DNA from: Bacillota bacterium
Lineage (GTDB): Bacteria > Bacillota > Thermosediminibacteria > Thermosediminibacterales > Thermosediminibacteraceae
Length of the DNA stretch: 14,331 bases
Reading direction: 5' to 3'
NCBI GenBank assembly: GCA_003242255.1
Contig: QGUT01000030.1
Coordinates: 1 to 14,331 of the forward strand
Below the pieces are notes generated by a model. It was not told where the DNA came from. It saw only the letters and a list, made by a program, of their open reading frames with translations, and searched no databases. Position 1 is the stretch's first letter. The number at the start of each line of letters is the position of its first letter. Made by a program: the position numbers and the translations under genes. This document shows, in pieces, positions 7,116-13,800 of the stretch.

Positions 7116-8375
7116 GTGATAGATTTTGTGCCGATCGATGAAAAAGTTATCAGAGCTCTTACCCTTGATCTCCGGCAGAAAGGAATGACCTCGTCCTCTG
7201 CTGGCCTGGGTTTGTCCGAATTTGCGGGCTTTAAAGAGTTGCTCGGACTTCTAATGGGGAAGGCCGAAGATGTAGAAGGTCTAAAGGAAGGAACGGCCGG
7301 AGATATTTTGCCCCCCGAAATTTACGCCGCGCTGATGCAGCTATTAAATCCGGCATCCAGTTTGCCAGTGGTAACGGCCGTTGAATCGACACCAGAGGAA
7401 CCGAATATCGCGAATAATAAAGCTCTTGCAGGATTAGATATTGTAGAGAAAGCGGTTGGCGAGCCGGAAGGAGTAGAGCAATTGTTGGACCCTGGAAAAG
7501 GAGGACTTGATCCTTCCAAAAGTTCCGTTGAACCAACAGTTGCAGATGATGAGGCGAATTTAAAACCGACTGCTTTCAAGCTACCTTCGGCGAAGCCTTC
7601 GAAAGACTACAGCGAACTCGAAAGGCCAGAGCCGGTGGAAATCGGCGAAATGGAAAGCCCGCCTGAAATGGGGAAGATGGCAGAATCCCTAAGCGGCGTA
7701 GAAGAAGAATTTAGCTATTTTCGGAAGGCGAAAGCAGGCGATGAGGAAAGGGAGGAAATTCGAGAACGACAGGAACTTTTGAAAATGCCCGAAAACGCCG
7801 CGGAGATTTTGGAAATCATCCCCTCAGATTCAGCCGTAGAAGATAAAATTTCAAGGCCTGTTGCCCCAGAAGAGAAGGGAGTATCGGTTCCTGAAAACTA
7901 CAAAGAAGAACTTCCGGCAGTAAAAGATGCGATATTCGATCAGTTGGTGGAAAAAATGCAAGTTGTCATAAGAGGTCCTATGAAGGAGATCAGGATAAAG
8001 ATAAAGCCGGAGCATCTGGGCGAAATGTGGGTGAGGATCACGCAGGAAAGAGGGGAACTCAGCGCCGAATTTTTCGTGAAAAACGCCCAATTGAAAGAAA
8101 TTCTGCAATCGGGTATCCAGGAAATAAAAGGGCAGATATTAAAACAGGGCTACGAAATCAACGACATAAAAGTTTACGATTTTGCGATGCATTATGACCT
8201 CCAGCAGCAGAGCGAGAAAAAGTACGAAGATGGCCGACATAGCAACGGCTTTTATCGGAAATTCCACAGAACTGCCGAAGAAGGGAAAATAGCAGAGATC
8301 CTCGAAGGAGTGTCTTCAGTCAGCACCCCTTACGGCATCGAAGAAGGTTTGAGCACGATAAATTACATTATCTGA
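7116..8375 (+). CDS. fliK: Flagellar hook-length control protein FliK
   Basis: FliK is the secreted molecular ruler that measures the hook and switches export specificity through FlhB. The 419-aa product has a poorly conserved N-terminal and central part rich in E, P, S and G, then a C-terminal hook-length control domain (about 270-360). This domain holds the signature IKPEHLGEMWVRI (296-308) and a following helix ending in GYEINDIKVYDF. After it comes a tail of about 60 aa without recognisable motif. Position between ylxF and flgD matches fliK in Bacillus. The N-terminal two thirds cannot be recognised on their own; the identification rests on the C-terminal domain and the context. Confidence 0.9.
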   Translation: MIDFVPIDEKVIRALTLDLRQKGMTSSSAGLGLSEFAGFKELLGLLMGKAEDVEGLKEGTAGDILPPEIYAALMQLLNPASSLPVVTAVESTPEEPNIANNKALAGLDIVEKAVGEPEGVEQLLDPGKGGLDPSKSSVEPTVADDEANLKPTAFKLPSAKPSKDYSELERPEPVEIGEMESPPEMGKMAESLSGVEEEFSYFRKAKAGDEEREEIRERQELLKMPENAAEILEIIPSDSAVEDKISRPVAPEEKGVSVPENYKEELPAVKDAIFDQLVEKMQVVIRGPMKEIRIKIKPEHLGEMWVRITQERGELSAEFFVKNAQLKEILQSGIQEIKGQILKQGYEINDIKVYDFAMHYDLQQQSEKKYEDGRHSNGFYRKFHRTAEEGKIAEILEGVSSVSTPYGIEEGLSTINYII

Positions 8376-8390
8376 AGGGAGTGAAACTTT

Positions 8391-8780
8391 TTGAATACTA
8401 TTGAGGACGGCAGAATTTTGGGAACTTCTGCGAATAGCAGCAATTACGCGGCAAATAAAGCTACTATATATAAAAATGACTTTTTAAAGCTCCTGATAAC
8501 CGAGCTAAAATTTCAAAATCCCTTGGAACCTCTGGAAAGCAAGGAATACATAGCGCAGCTTGCGACCTTTTCGACGTTAGAACAGCTCCAGAACCTGAAC
8601 GAGCAATTTTCAACCATGTGGGCCGTAAACCTCATCGGCAAAAACGTAAAAGCTTCCGATGAGAAAGGCTACGTCTCGGGCGAGGTAAGAGGGGTCTCGC
8701 TTTCGCAGGGGGGACTGAAGCTCATCCTTGGCGATGGAGGAAGGACGGTTTTCTTGAAAGACGTAATTGAAATAAGCTGA
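8391..8780 (+). CDS. flgD: Flagellar hook cap protein FlgD, short form
   Basis: FlgD forms the scaffold cap under which FlgE hook subunits polymerise. The 129-aa product has the conserved N-terminal FlgD domain at about residues 28-75, including FLKLLITELKFQNPLEPLES and the following TFSTLEQLQNLNEQF. The remaining 50 residues could only form a reduced beta module. The long FlgD of enteric bacteria (over 200 aa) carries extra tudor and Ig-like domains that are absent here; Bacillus FlgD is similarly short, at about 140 aa. It starts at TTG 8391, 8 nt after GGGAG (8378-8382). GTG 8381 is in another frame and soon meets a stop. Confidence 0.93.
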   Translation: MNTIEDGRILGTSANSSNYAANKATIYKNDFLKLLITELKFQNPLEPLESKEYIAQLATFSTLEQLQNLNEQFSTMWAVNLIGKNVKASDEKGYVSGEVRGVSLSQGGLKLILGDGGRTVFLKDVIEIS

Positions 8781-8806
8781 AGGACGACGAGTTGGGCGGT
8801 GGTAAA

Positions 8807-9193
8807 ATGGATGAGTACATGAAGCTGTCCTTTAATTTGCCGATAAACGGAATTAACACCCTGGGACCGGTCAAGCCAAGGCAGGAAGAGGGGAAGACCG
8901 GCGGAGACTTTAAAAGCATACTGGAAGAAAAATTAAAGGGAGAGCTTAAGATTTCCAAGCACGCCATGCTCCGAATGACATCGCGCAATATACACTTAAC
9001 GCCGGAGCAGCTGGAAAAGCTGAGCGCCGCTGTGGAAAAGGCGGAGAAAAAAGGGGTAAAAGAGTCGCTAATCCTCATAAACAACGTGGCTTTCGTAGTA
9101 AGCATTAGGAATAGAACGATCATAACGGCCGTGGATGGCCCCAATTTAAAGGAAAATGTGTTTACGAATATAGACGGTGCCGTGATAATGTGA
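8807..9193 (+). CDS. Conserved flagellar operon protein of unknown function (flg_new/TIGR02530-like)
   Basis: The 128-aa product resembles the small family found between flgD and flgE in many Firmicutes and known only as flagellar operon protein. Residues 1-35 look disordered and variable. The core (about 38-110) begins with FKSILEEKL, contains KISKHAMLRM and LTPEQLEKLSAAVEKAEKKG, and ends in beta-type segments SLILINNVAFVVSI and RTIITAVD. No signal peptide, membrane helix or catalytic motif is seen. A TTG at 8792, 7 nt after AGGA (8781-8784), would add five residues; ATG 8807, 4 nt after GGTGG (8798-8802), is slightly preferred. Position suggests a role in hook assembly, but this is inference. 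Confidence 0.8.
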   Translation: MDEYMKLSFNLPINGINTLGPVKPRQEEGKTGGDFKSILEEKLKGELKISKHAMLRMTSRNIHLTPEQLEKLSAAVEKAEKKGVKESLILINNVAFVVSIRNRTIITAVDGPNLKENVFTNIDGAVIM

Positions 9194-9278
9194 GCCGGAC
9201 CTTTTGAGGGGGCTCGGGACTCCCGAACGACGGAGGGGGTAAAGGCACCGGTGGAAAAAACGGGAGGAGGAGCAAGCC
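9194..9278 (+). other. 85-nt gap before flgE: small palindrome and repeated GGA-rich stretches
   Basis: This is the longest gap after the leader. It holds a tight inverted repeat TCGGGA-C-TCCCGA (9214-9226) and several G-rich, Shine-Dalgarno-like runs: GAGGGGG near 9206-9212, GGAGGGGG at 9232-9239 and GGGAGGAGGAG at 9262-9272. The last run is the ribosome site of flgE. No T tract follows the palindrome, so it is not a terminator, and no promoter is evident. Confidence 0.4.
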
Positions 9279-10559
9279 ATGATGCGATCGATGTTCTCGG
9301 CCGTGACGGGCCTGAGAAATCACCAGACCATGATGGATGTCATCGGAAATAATATAGCCAACGTCAATACGGTAGGCTTTAAAAAGAGCCGGGTGACCTT
9401 TCAGGAGGCTCTATACCAGACGATGCGGGGGGCCTCGGCTGCGCAGGGCAACAGGGGCGGTACCAACCCCATGCAGGTGGGTCTAGGCATGACCATAGCT
9501 TCCATAGACACGATCCACACTTCTTCCAGCCTTGAATCGACGGGCAACATGACGGATCTTGCCATAGAGGGAGACGGATTTTTCATCCTCTCCGACGGCC
9601 AGAACTACTACTACACGAGGGCCGGCAACTTCGGCTTCGACGAAGAGGGGAATTTGGTCAGCACATCCAGCGGCCTAAAAGTGTTGGGCTGGCAGGGGAC
9701 CGACTTTAAAACCCCCCAGAACCTCACGTCCATAAGAATACAAAAGGGCTTGATGATGCCGGCAAAGGCCACCAGCGAGGTGAGATTTGCAAACAATCTG
9801 GATGCGTCGGCTGAAGTGGAAACCGATATAAGCAAAGGCTACAAAATTCCCTTTAAAGTCTACGATTCGTTGGGGAATTCTTATCAAATGCTGATGATTT
9901 TTAATAAGACAGAAGAGAATAAGTGGCAGTACATCGTCGTACCGTACAGCGAGGATATTGACTATCAAAATATCCAACCAAATAGTGACAACAGCGGCAA
10001 ACTCAGTTTTGATCCTAGGGATGGGGATCTTTTTGACCAAGACAATAATAACGATCCTTTTCAGAATTCGGATGTTACGAAAGATATAACTGTAAATTTG
10101 CCGAATGGCAGTCCACTGACTTTCACAGTCGACTTCTCTTCCTTGACTCAGTTCGCGCGAGAAACCACAGTGGACCTGTCGTACCAGGACGGTTACCCGG
10201 CGGGGACTTTACTCGGGATTTCGGTGGACTCCAATGGGGTGATCACCGGAATCTTCGACAACGGCATGAACATGGAACTGGCGCAAATAGCCCTGGCGAT
10301 TTTTGACAACCCATCAGGACTTACTAAAGCAGGAGGCAATGCGTATACCGTTTCCAATAACTCTGGAGAGCCCAAAATCGGCACTGCCGGAACGGGTGGT
10401 AGGGGCACGGTGAGCCCCGGTTCCCTGGAAATGTCCAACGTAGACCTGGCCGAAGAATTTACCCGAATGATAGTAACTCAAAGGGGTTTTCAGGCCAATT
10501 CCAGGATCATTTCTGTGACCGATGAAATGCTGCAGGAATTGGTAAATCTTAAGAGATAA
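9279..10559 (+). CDS. flgE: Flagellar hook protein FlgE
   Basis: FlgE polymerises into the hook, the flexible joint between rod and filament. The 426-aa product has the N-terminal export/polymerisation helix with GNNIANVNTVGFKKSR (23-38), then AIEGDGFFIL (95-104) and TRAGNFGFDEEGNLV (113-127). VDFSSLTQFA (284-293) is typical of FlgE and distinguishes it from the rod protein FlgG. The C-terminal helix SNVDLAEEFTRMIVTQRGFQ ends the protein. The middle part (about 205-285) is variable and includes an Asp/Asn-rich stretch (245-259). Two ATG codons in tandem (9279 and 9282) both suit the strong site GGGAGGAGG (9262-9270); the first is given. An intergenic hairpin follows the stop. Confidence 0.95.
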   Translation: MMRSMFSAVTGLRNHQTMMDVIGNNIANVNTVGFKKSRVTFQEALYQTMRGASAAQGNRGGTNPMQVGLGMTIASIDTIHTSSSLESTGNMTDLAIEGDGFFILSDGQNYYYTRAGNFGFDEEGNLVSTSSGLKVLGWQGTDFKTPQNLTSIRIQKGLMMPAKATSEVRFANNLDASAEVETDISKGYKIPFKVYDSLGNSYQMLMIFNKTEENKWQYIVVPYSEDIDYQNIQPNSDNSGKLSFDPRDGDLFDQDNNNDPFQNSDVTKDITVNLPNGSPLTFTVDFSSLTQFARETTVDLSYQDGYPAGTLLGISVDSNGVITGIFDNGMNMELAQIALAIFDNPSGLTKAGGNAYTVSNNSGEPKIGTAGTGGRGTVSPGSLEMSNVDLAEEFTRMIVTQRGFQANSRIISVTDEMLQELVNLKR

Positions 10560-10563
10560 TCTG

Positions 10564-10588
10564 AGGCCCGGGCGGAGGGCCCGGGCCT
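10564..10588 (+). terminator. Strong GC hairpin after flgE, without T tract
   Basis: AGGCCCGGGC (10564-10573) pairs perfectly with GCCCGGGCCT (10579-10588) around a 5-nt loop, GGAGG. The stem has ten pairs, nine of them G-C. The bases that follow (ATTAAAGCC) are not a T run, so efficient intrinsic termination is unlikely and readthrough into swrD-motA is expected. It may protect the 3' end of the flgE message, mark a processing site or cause partial attenuation. The terminator type is used only for lack of a better one. Confidence 0.6.
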
Positions 10589-10604
10589 ATTAAAGCCTTG
10601 GGAA

Positions 10605-10610
10605 AGAGGT
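10605..10610 (+). promoter_or_regulatory. Ribosome binding site deciding the swrD/flbD start
   Basis: AGAGGT lies 6 nt before TTG 10617. A GTG at 10611 in the same frame touches the site with no spacing, so the TTG is the better start. It also gives the family-typical opening M-I-x-L-T-R-L-N-G. Confidence 0.65.
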
Positions 10611-10616
10611 GTGACC

Positions 10617-10817
10617 TTGATAGAACTTACAAGGCTCAACGGTAAGAAATTTTTTTTAAACGTAGACTTGATCGAAACAATAGAGCCAACTCCGGATACC
10701 GTAATAAAACTTACCAATGATAAGACATACGTCGTTAAAGAATCACCTCCGGAGATAGTGGATAAGATCGTAGAATACAAAAGAAGGATTGCAAGGAGAT
10801 GTGAAATTAATGGATAG
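10617..10817 (+). CDS. swrD: SwrD/FlbD-family motor-power protein
   Basis: The 66-aa product belongs to the FlbD family, called SwrD (YlzI) in Bacillus subtilis, where it is needed for swarming and raises motor power through the stator. It opens with IELTRLNGKKFFLN, continues with DLIETIEPTPDTVIKL and has KTYVVKES followed by a short basic C-terminal helix. Full length is 60-75 aa in the family. No membrane helix is present, so it acts in the cytoplasm. The position directly before motA fits a stator-linked role. Its TAG stop overlaps the motA ATG by 8 nt (ATGGATAG). It should not be confused with the unrelated regulator FlbD of Caulobacter. Confidence 0.9.
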   Translation: MIELTRLNGKKFFLNVDLIETIEPTPDTVIKLTNDKTYVVKESPPEIVDKIVEYKRRIARRCEING

Positions 10818-11613
10818 AGCGACGCTTATAGGATTATTCGGAGGAATGGGACTTTTCTTATGGGCCATATATATGGGAGGAGACCTCAATGCTTTCATAG
10901 ATATCCCTTCCATGCTGATAGTGTTTGGAGGCGTCATCGCTTCTACATTGATCAACTTTCCCCTTTCGAAATTTATTGGGGTTCTGAAGGTATTAAAAAA
11001 TGTTTTTGTGGAAAAAACCGACGATCCGGAAGAGATCATAAAGACCATCGTCAGGCTGGCGGACATAGCCAGAAGAGAAGGGCTGTTGGCCTTGGAAGAG
11101 ACAGCCGAAAATTTGGAAGATGACTTTATGAAGCGGGGCGTGATGCTGGTAGTAGACGGCACCGATCCTGACCTGGTTAAAAACATCCTAGAGACGGAAC
11201 TCGCCTTTCTAGAAGAAAGGCACAAAGAAGGCCAGAGCATCTTCGAAACGATGGGCTCGCTGGCGCCGTCCTACGGATTGCTGGGCACGATAATCGGCCT
11301 TATCCAGATGCTGGGCAAACTGGACGATCCTAGTTCCGTAGGGCCCGGTATGGCTACGGCGCTGATTACCACCTTTTACGGGGCAATACTGGCGTATTTT
11401 ATTTTTAATCCCATAGCGGGGAAGCTCAAGATCCGCAGCCGGCAGGAAATCCTTTTGAAGGAGATAATGATAGAGGGCATCCTCTCCATACAGGCGGGCG
11501 AAAACCCGAGGATTATTGAGGAAAAACTGAAAGCTTTCCTGGCGCCCGGAAACAGAAAGTCATTTAAGGAAAAAGAAAGCGCAGAAAGCGGTGATAATCT
11601 TGCCTGGCGCTAA
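10810..11613 (+). CDS. motA: Flagellar stator protein MotA (PomA/MotP type possible)
   Basis: MotA forms, with MotB, the ion channel that powers rotation. The 267-aa product has four membrane helices (about 3-21, 33-51, 146-168, 178-200). A large cytoplasmic loop between helices 2 and 3 holds ARREGLLALEE (87-97), whose Arg and Glu contact FliG. The conserved prolines P153 (LAPSYGLLGT) and P201 (NPIAGKL) match those needed for torque in other MotA proteins. ATG 10810 is preceded by AAGGAG (10793-10798) at 11 nt. An upstream TTG (10789) would put the ribosome site inside the gene. It overlaps swrD by 8 nt and motB by about 14 nt. Confidence 0.94.
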   Translation: MDRATLIGLFGGMGLFLWAIYMGGDLNAFIDIPSMLIVFGGVIASTLINFPLSKFIGVLKVLKNVFVEKTDDPEEIIKTIVRLADIARREGLLALEETAENLEDDFMKRGVMLVVDGTDPDLVKNILETELAFLEERHKEGQSIFETMGSLAPSYGLLGTIIGLIQMLGKLDDPSSVGPGMATALITTFYGAILAYFIFNPIAGKLKIRSRQEILLKEIMIEGILSIQAGENPRIIEEKLKAFLAPGNRKSFKEKESAESGDNLAWR

Positions 11614-12343
11614 GAGAAAAAGGTCAGAAGAAACACCGCCTCCTGGAGCTCCTTTGTGGATGACCACGTACGGAGATCTCATCACCCAGATTTTGATATT
11701 TTTCGTGATGCTGTTTGCGCTTTCCAATGTGGATACGAATAAATTCAACCTGGTCATGAGTTCGGTGCAAGGATCGCTAGGGGTGTTGCCGGGCGGAAGA
11801 TCGCTAATAGAAGGAGAGTTCGTGGAAGAAGGCCTTGTAGGAGAAAATTTGTACCTTGGAGAGCAGGAGCAACAGGAGTTAAGAGAGATAGGCGAATCCA
11901 TATTGGAAATAGTGAAGGAAAACGGTTATCATGGAGTCACGGTCAGCCTCGATGAGAGAGGGCTGGCAGTGAGGTTCATGGAAGGAGTCTTCTTCGATTC
12001 CGGGAAGGCAAATTTGAAAAAGGAAGCTATAGAGCTTTTGGATGAAATTGCGCCCATTTTGAAAAAGACCCAGCGCCACATCAGGGTGGAAGGCCACACC
12101 GATAACGTCCCGATACATACCAGAGAATTCCCTTCCAACTGGGAACTCTCTACAGCGAGGGCGGTGAACGTTTTAAGGTATCTCGTTGAGAACCACGGAA
12201 TTCCGCCCAAGATGATTTCGGCCGCTGGCTACGGCGAATACCACCCCGTGGCCCCTAATGACACGGACCAAAATCGTGCGCGAAATAGGCGGGTAGAAAT
12301 AATAATCCTCAGTTCTTCTTCGATGACGCAAGAGCCCAATTGA
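11600..12343 (+). CDS. motB: Flagellar stator protein MotB (MotS/PomB-like)
   Basis: MotB anchors the stator to peptidoglycan. The 247-aa product has a short basic N-terminus, a PPPGAPLWMTTY segment, one membrane helix (about 26-43) with the ion-binding Asp D26 in YGDL, a linker, and an OmpA-like domain. The latter carries VEGHTDNVPI (163-172), NWELSTARA and NRRVEI (229-234). The region before and in the helix resembles the sodium-type PomB/MotS more than Bacillus MotB, so the ion used is open. TTG 11600 follows GGTGA (11590-11594) at 5 nt; GTG 11591 is the alternative and would add three residues. The gene overlaps the end of motA. Confidence 0.92.
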   Translation: MPGAKRKRSEETPPPGAPLWMTTYGDLITQILIFFVMLFALSNVDTNKFNLVMSSVQGSLGVLPGGRSLIEGEFVEEGLVGENLYLGEQEQQELREIGESILEIVKENGYHGVTVSLDERGLAVRFMEGVFFDSGKANLKKEAIELLDEIAPILKKTQRHIRVEGHTDNVPIHTREFPSNWELSTARAVNVLRYLVENHGIPPKMISAAGYGEYHPVAPNDTDQNRARNRRVEIIILSSSSMTQEPN

Positions 12344-12345
12344 AT

Positions 12346-12351
12346 GGAGGT
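12346..12351 (+). promoter_or_regulatory. Ribosome binding site deciding the fliL start
   Basis: GGAGGT lies 8 nt before TTG 12360. A TTG at 12354 in the same frame is only 2 nt away, and ATG 12372 is about 20 nt away, so TTG 12360 fits best. Confidence 0.7.
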
Positions 12352-12359
12352 AATTGCCA

Positions 12360-12785
12360 TTGGCGGATAAAATGCGTTCGACGTTAAAACTTTTAGGATT
12401 CGTGATTATCCTTCTGGTGGTCACCACTGTCGTATCTTATTTTGTGGCTAAAAACGTACTGGGAGAATATTCGACCAAGCAGCCCGAGAGAGAATTGGTA
12501 ACCTATGACTTAGGTGAGTATCTGACCAATCTGGCGGACAGGGGTTATGTGAAAGTTTCCATCGTGTGCCTGTTGGATGGGAAGGAAACTGAAAAAGAAG
12601 TGGCGAAAAAAGAATTTGAAGTAAAAGACAGGATTTACGCTATCTTGCGTTCAAAAACCTATGATTCGGTGAAAGATTCAAAAGGAATGGGTATTTTAAA
12701 AAATCAAATAAAGGCTGCTGTAAACGAATTAATCGACAGCGGGGAAATAGAGGAAGTGTTTTTTACCGAAATAATTGTAAATTAA
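12360..12785 (+). CDS. fliL: Flagellar basal body-associated protein FliL
   Basis: FliL is a single-pass membrane protein that surrounds or supports the stator and affects torque and swarming. The 141-aa product has one membrane helix (about 9-30, rich in V, I and L). An extracytoplasmic domain follows, with YDLGEYLTNLADRGYVKVSI and the ending NELIDSGEIEEVFFTEIIVN, both typical of FliL. The length is normal for Firmicutes. Placement directly after motAB and before fliM agrees with its stator-linked function. The gap to fliM is 16 nt. Confidence 0.92.
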   Translation: MADKMRSTLKLLGFVIILLVVTTVVSYFVAKNVLGEYSTKQPERELVTYDLGEYLTNLADRGYVKVSIVCLLDGKETEKEVAKKEFEVKDRIYAILRSKTYDSVKDSKGMGILKNQIKAAVNELIDSGEIEEVFFTEIIVN

Positions 12786-12801
12786 TGAGGAGGTCACAAG
12801 G

Positions 12802-13800
12802 TTGGCCGAAATACTTTCTCAGAGCGAAATCGACGCTCTCATAAGCGCACTCAATGCCGGTGTAATTAAGGCAGAAGAGATAAAACAGGAGACTTCTGAA
12901 AAGAAAATAAAGGTCTACGATTTCAGAAAACCCAACAAGTTTTCGAAAGAGCAGCTTAACACGCTGCACCTCATTCACGAGAACTTTGCCCGACAGTTGA
13001 TAACTTATTTCTCGGCGCAGTTGAGAACTTTTGTGCAGGTAAACGCTTCTAACGTAGATCAAATGCCGTACTCGGAATTTATCTCATCGATTCCCAATCC
13101 TTCAATCATAGGGATAATAGATTTTCAGCCGCTGAGAGGCGCTATAATCGTCGCTATGGATACTTTTTTAGGTTTTTCGATCGTCGAAAGGCTCTTAGGA
13201 GGAAGCGGAGAACACAAAGACAAGCCGAGAGAACCCACCGAAATCGAATCCAATATCCTTCAAAGGGCTTATTCGAGAATTACAAAGCTGCTAAAAGAAG
13301 CCTGGCAGGATGTATTGGAACTCAATCCGGTTTTCGATAAACTCGAGACTAACCCCCAGTTTGTTCAGTTGGTATCTCCCAATGAAGCTGTTGCTCTGAT
13401 AACCATAAACTTGAAGGTCGGCCAAACCGATGGGATGATAAACATCTGCATTCCGTACATAGTGATCGAGCCGGTTATGACTAAATTGTCTACCAAAGTT
13501 TGGCTCTCTACCGGCAAGAAAGAGTTTAACGGCAATTACGTTCAAATGATCGGCAAAAAACTGGAAAAGGTATTATCCGAAATAAGGGTCGAAGTGGGCA
13601 GAGCCAAGCTATCGGTCAGCGATTTTTTAAATCTGGACGTCGGAGATGTCATACAATTAGATAAAAGGGTAAACGAAGAGCTTGATATCTATGTTAGCGA
13701 CACTATTAAGTACAAAGGAATAATGGGTAAACGAAACGGGCATCTGGCGGTAAGGGTTACGAAAGTTATGAACGAAAGGGATGAAGCAAATGATGGATGA
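12802..13800 (+). CDS. fliM: Flagellar motor switch protein FliM
   Basis: FliM forms the C-ring wall, binds FliG and receives CheY-P. The 332-aa product starts with the CheY-binding peptide ILSQSEIDALISAL (4-17), then YDFRKPNKFSKEQLNTL (39-55). A CheC-like middle domain with the FliG-contacting GGSG loop (133-136) follows, and a C-terminal SpoA domain (about 255-325) with VEVGRAKLSVSDFLNLDVGD. TTG 12802 is supported by GGAGGT (12789-12794) at 7 nt and by the family-typical start at the CheY peptide. It overlaps fliY by 11 nt. Confidence 0.96.
   Translation: MAEILSQSEIDALISALNAGVIKAEEIKQETSEKKIKVYDFRKPNKFSKEQLNTLHLIHENFARQLITYFSAQLRTFVQVNASNVDQMPYSEFISSIPNPSIIGIIDFQPLRGAIIVAMDTFLGFSIVERLLGGSGEHKDKPREPTEIESNILQRAYSRITKLLKEAWQDVLELNPVFDKLETNPQFVQLVSPNEAVALITINLKVGQTDGMINICIPYIVIEPVMTKLSTKVWLSTGKKEFNGNYVQMIGKKLEKVLSEIRVEVGRAKLSVSDFLNLDVGDVIQLDKRVNEELDIYVSDTIKYKGIMGKRNGHLAVRVTKVMNERDEANDG

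Noticed and set aside
9251..9347. Short GTG-started frame overlapping the flgE start
   Set aside because: It is out of frame with flgE, lacks a ribosome site of its own and encodes nothing recognisable.
9279..10559. Reading this gene as the distal rod protein FlgG
   Set aside because: The length of 426 aa, the LTQFA segment and the variable middle domain are those of FlgE; FlgG is about 260 aa.
10589..10616. Separate promoter for swrD-motA after the hairpin
   Set aside because: TTAAAG and nearby sequences have no partner element at correct spacing for sigma-A or sigma-D.
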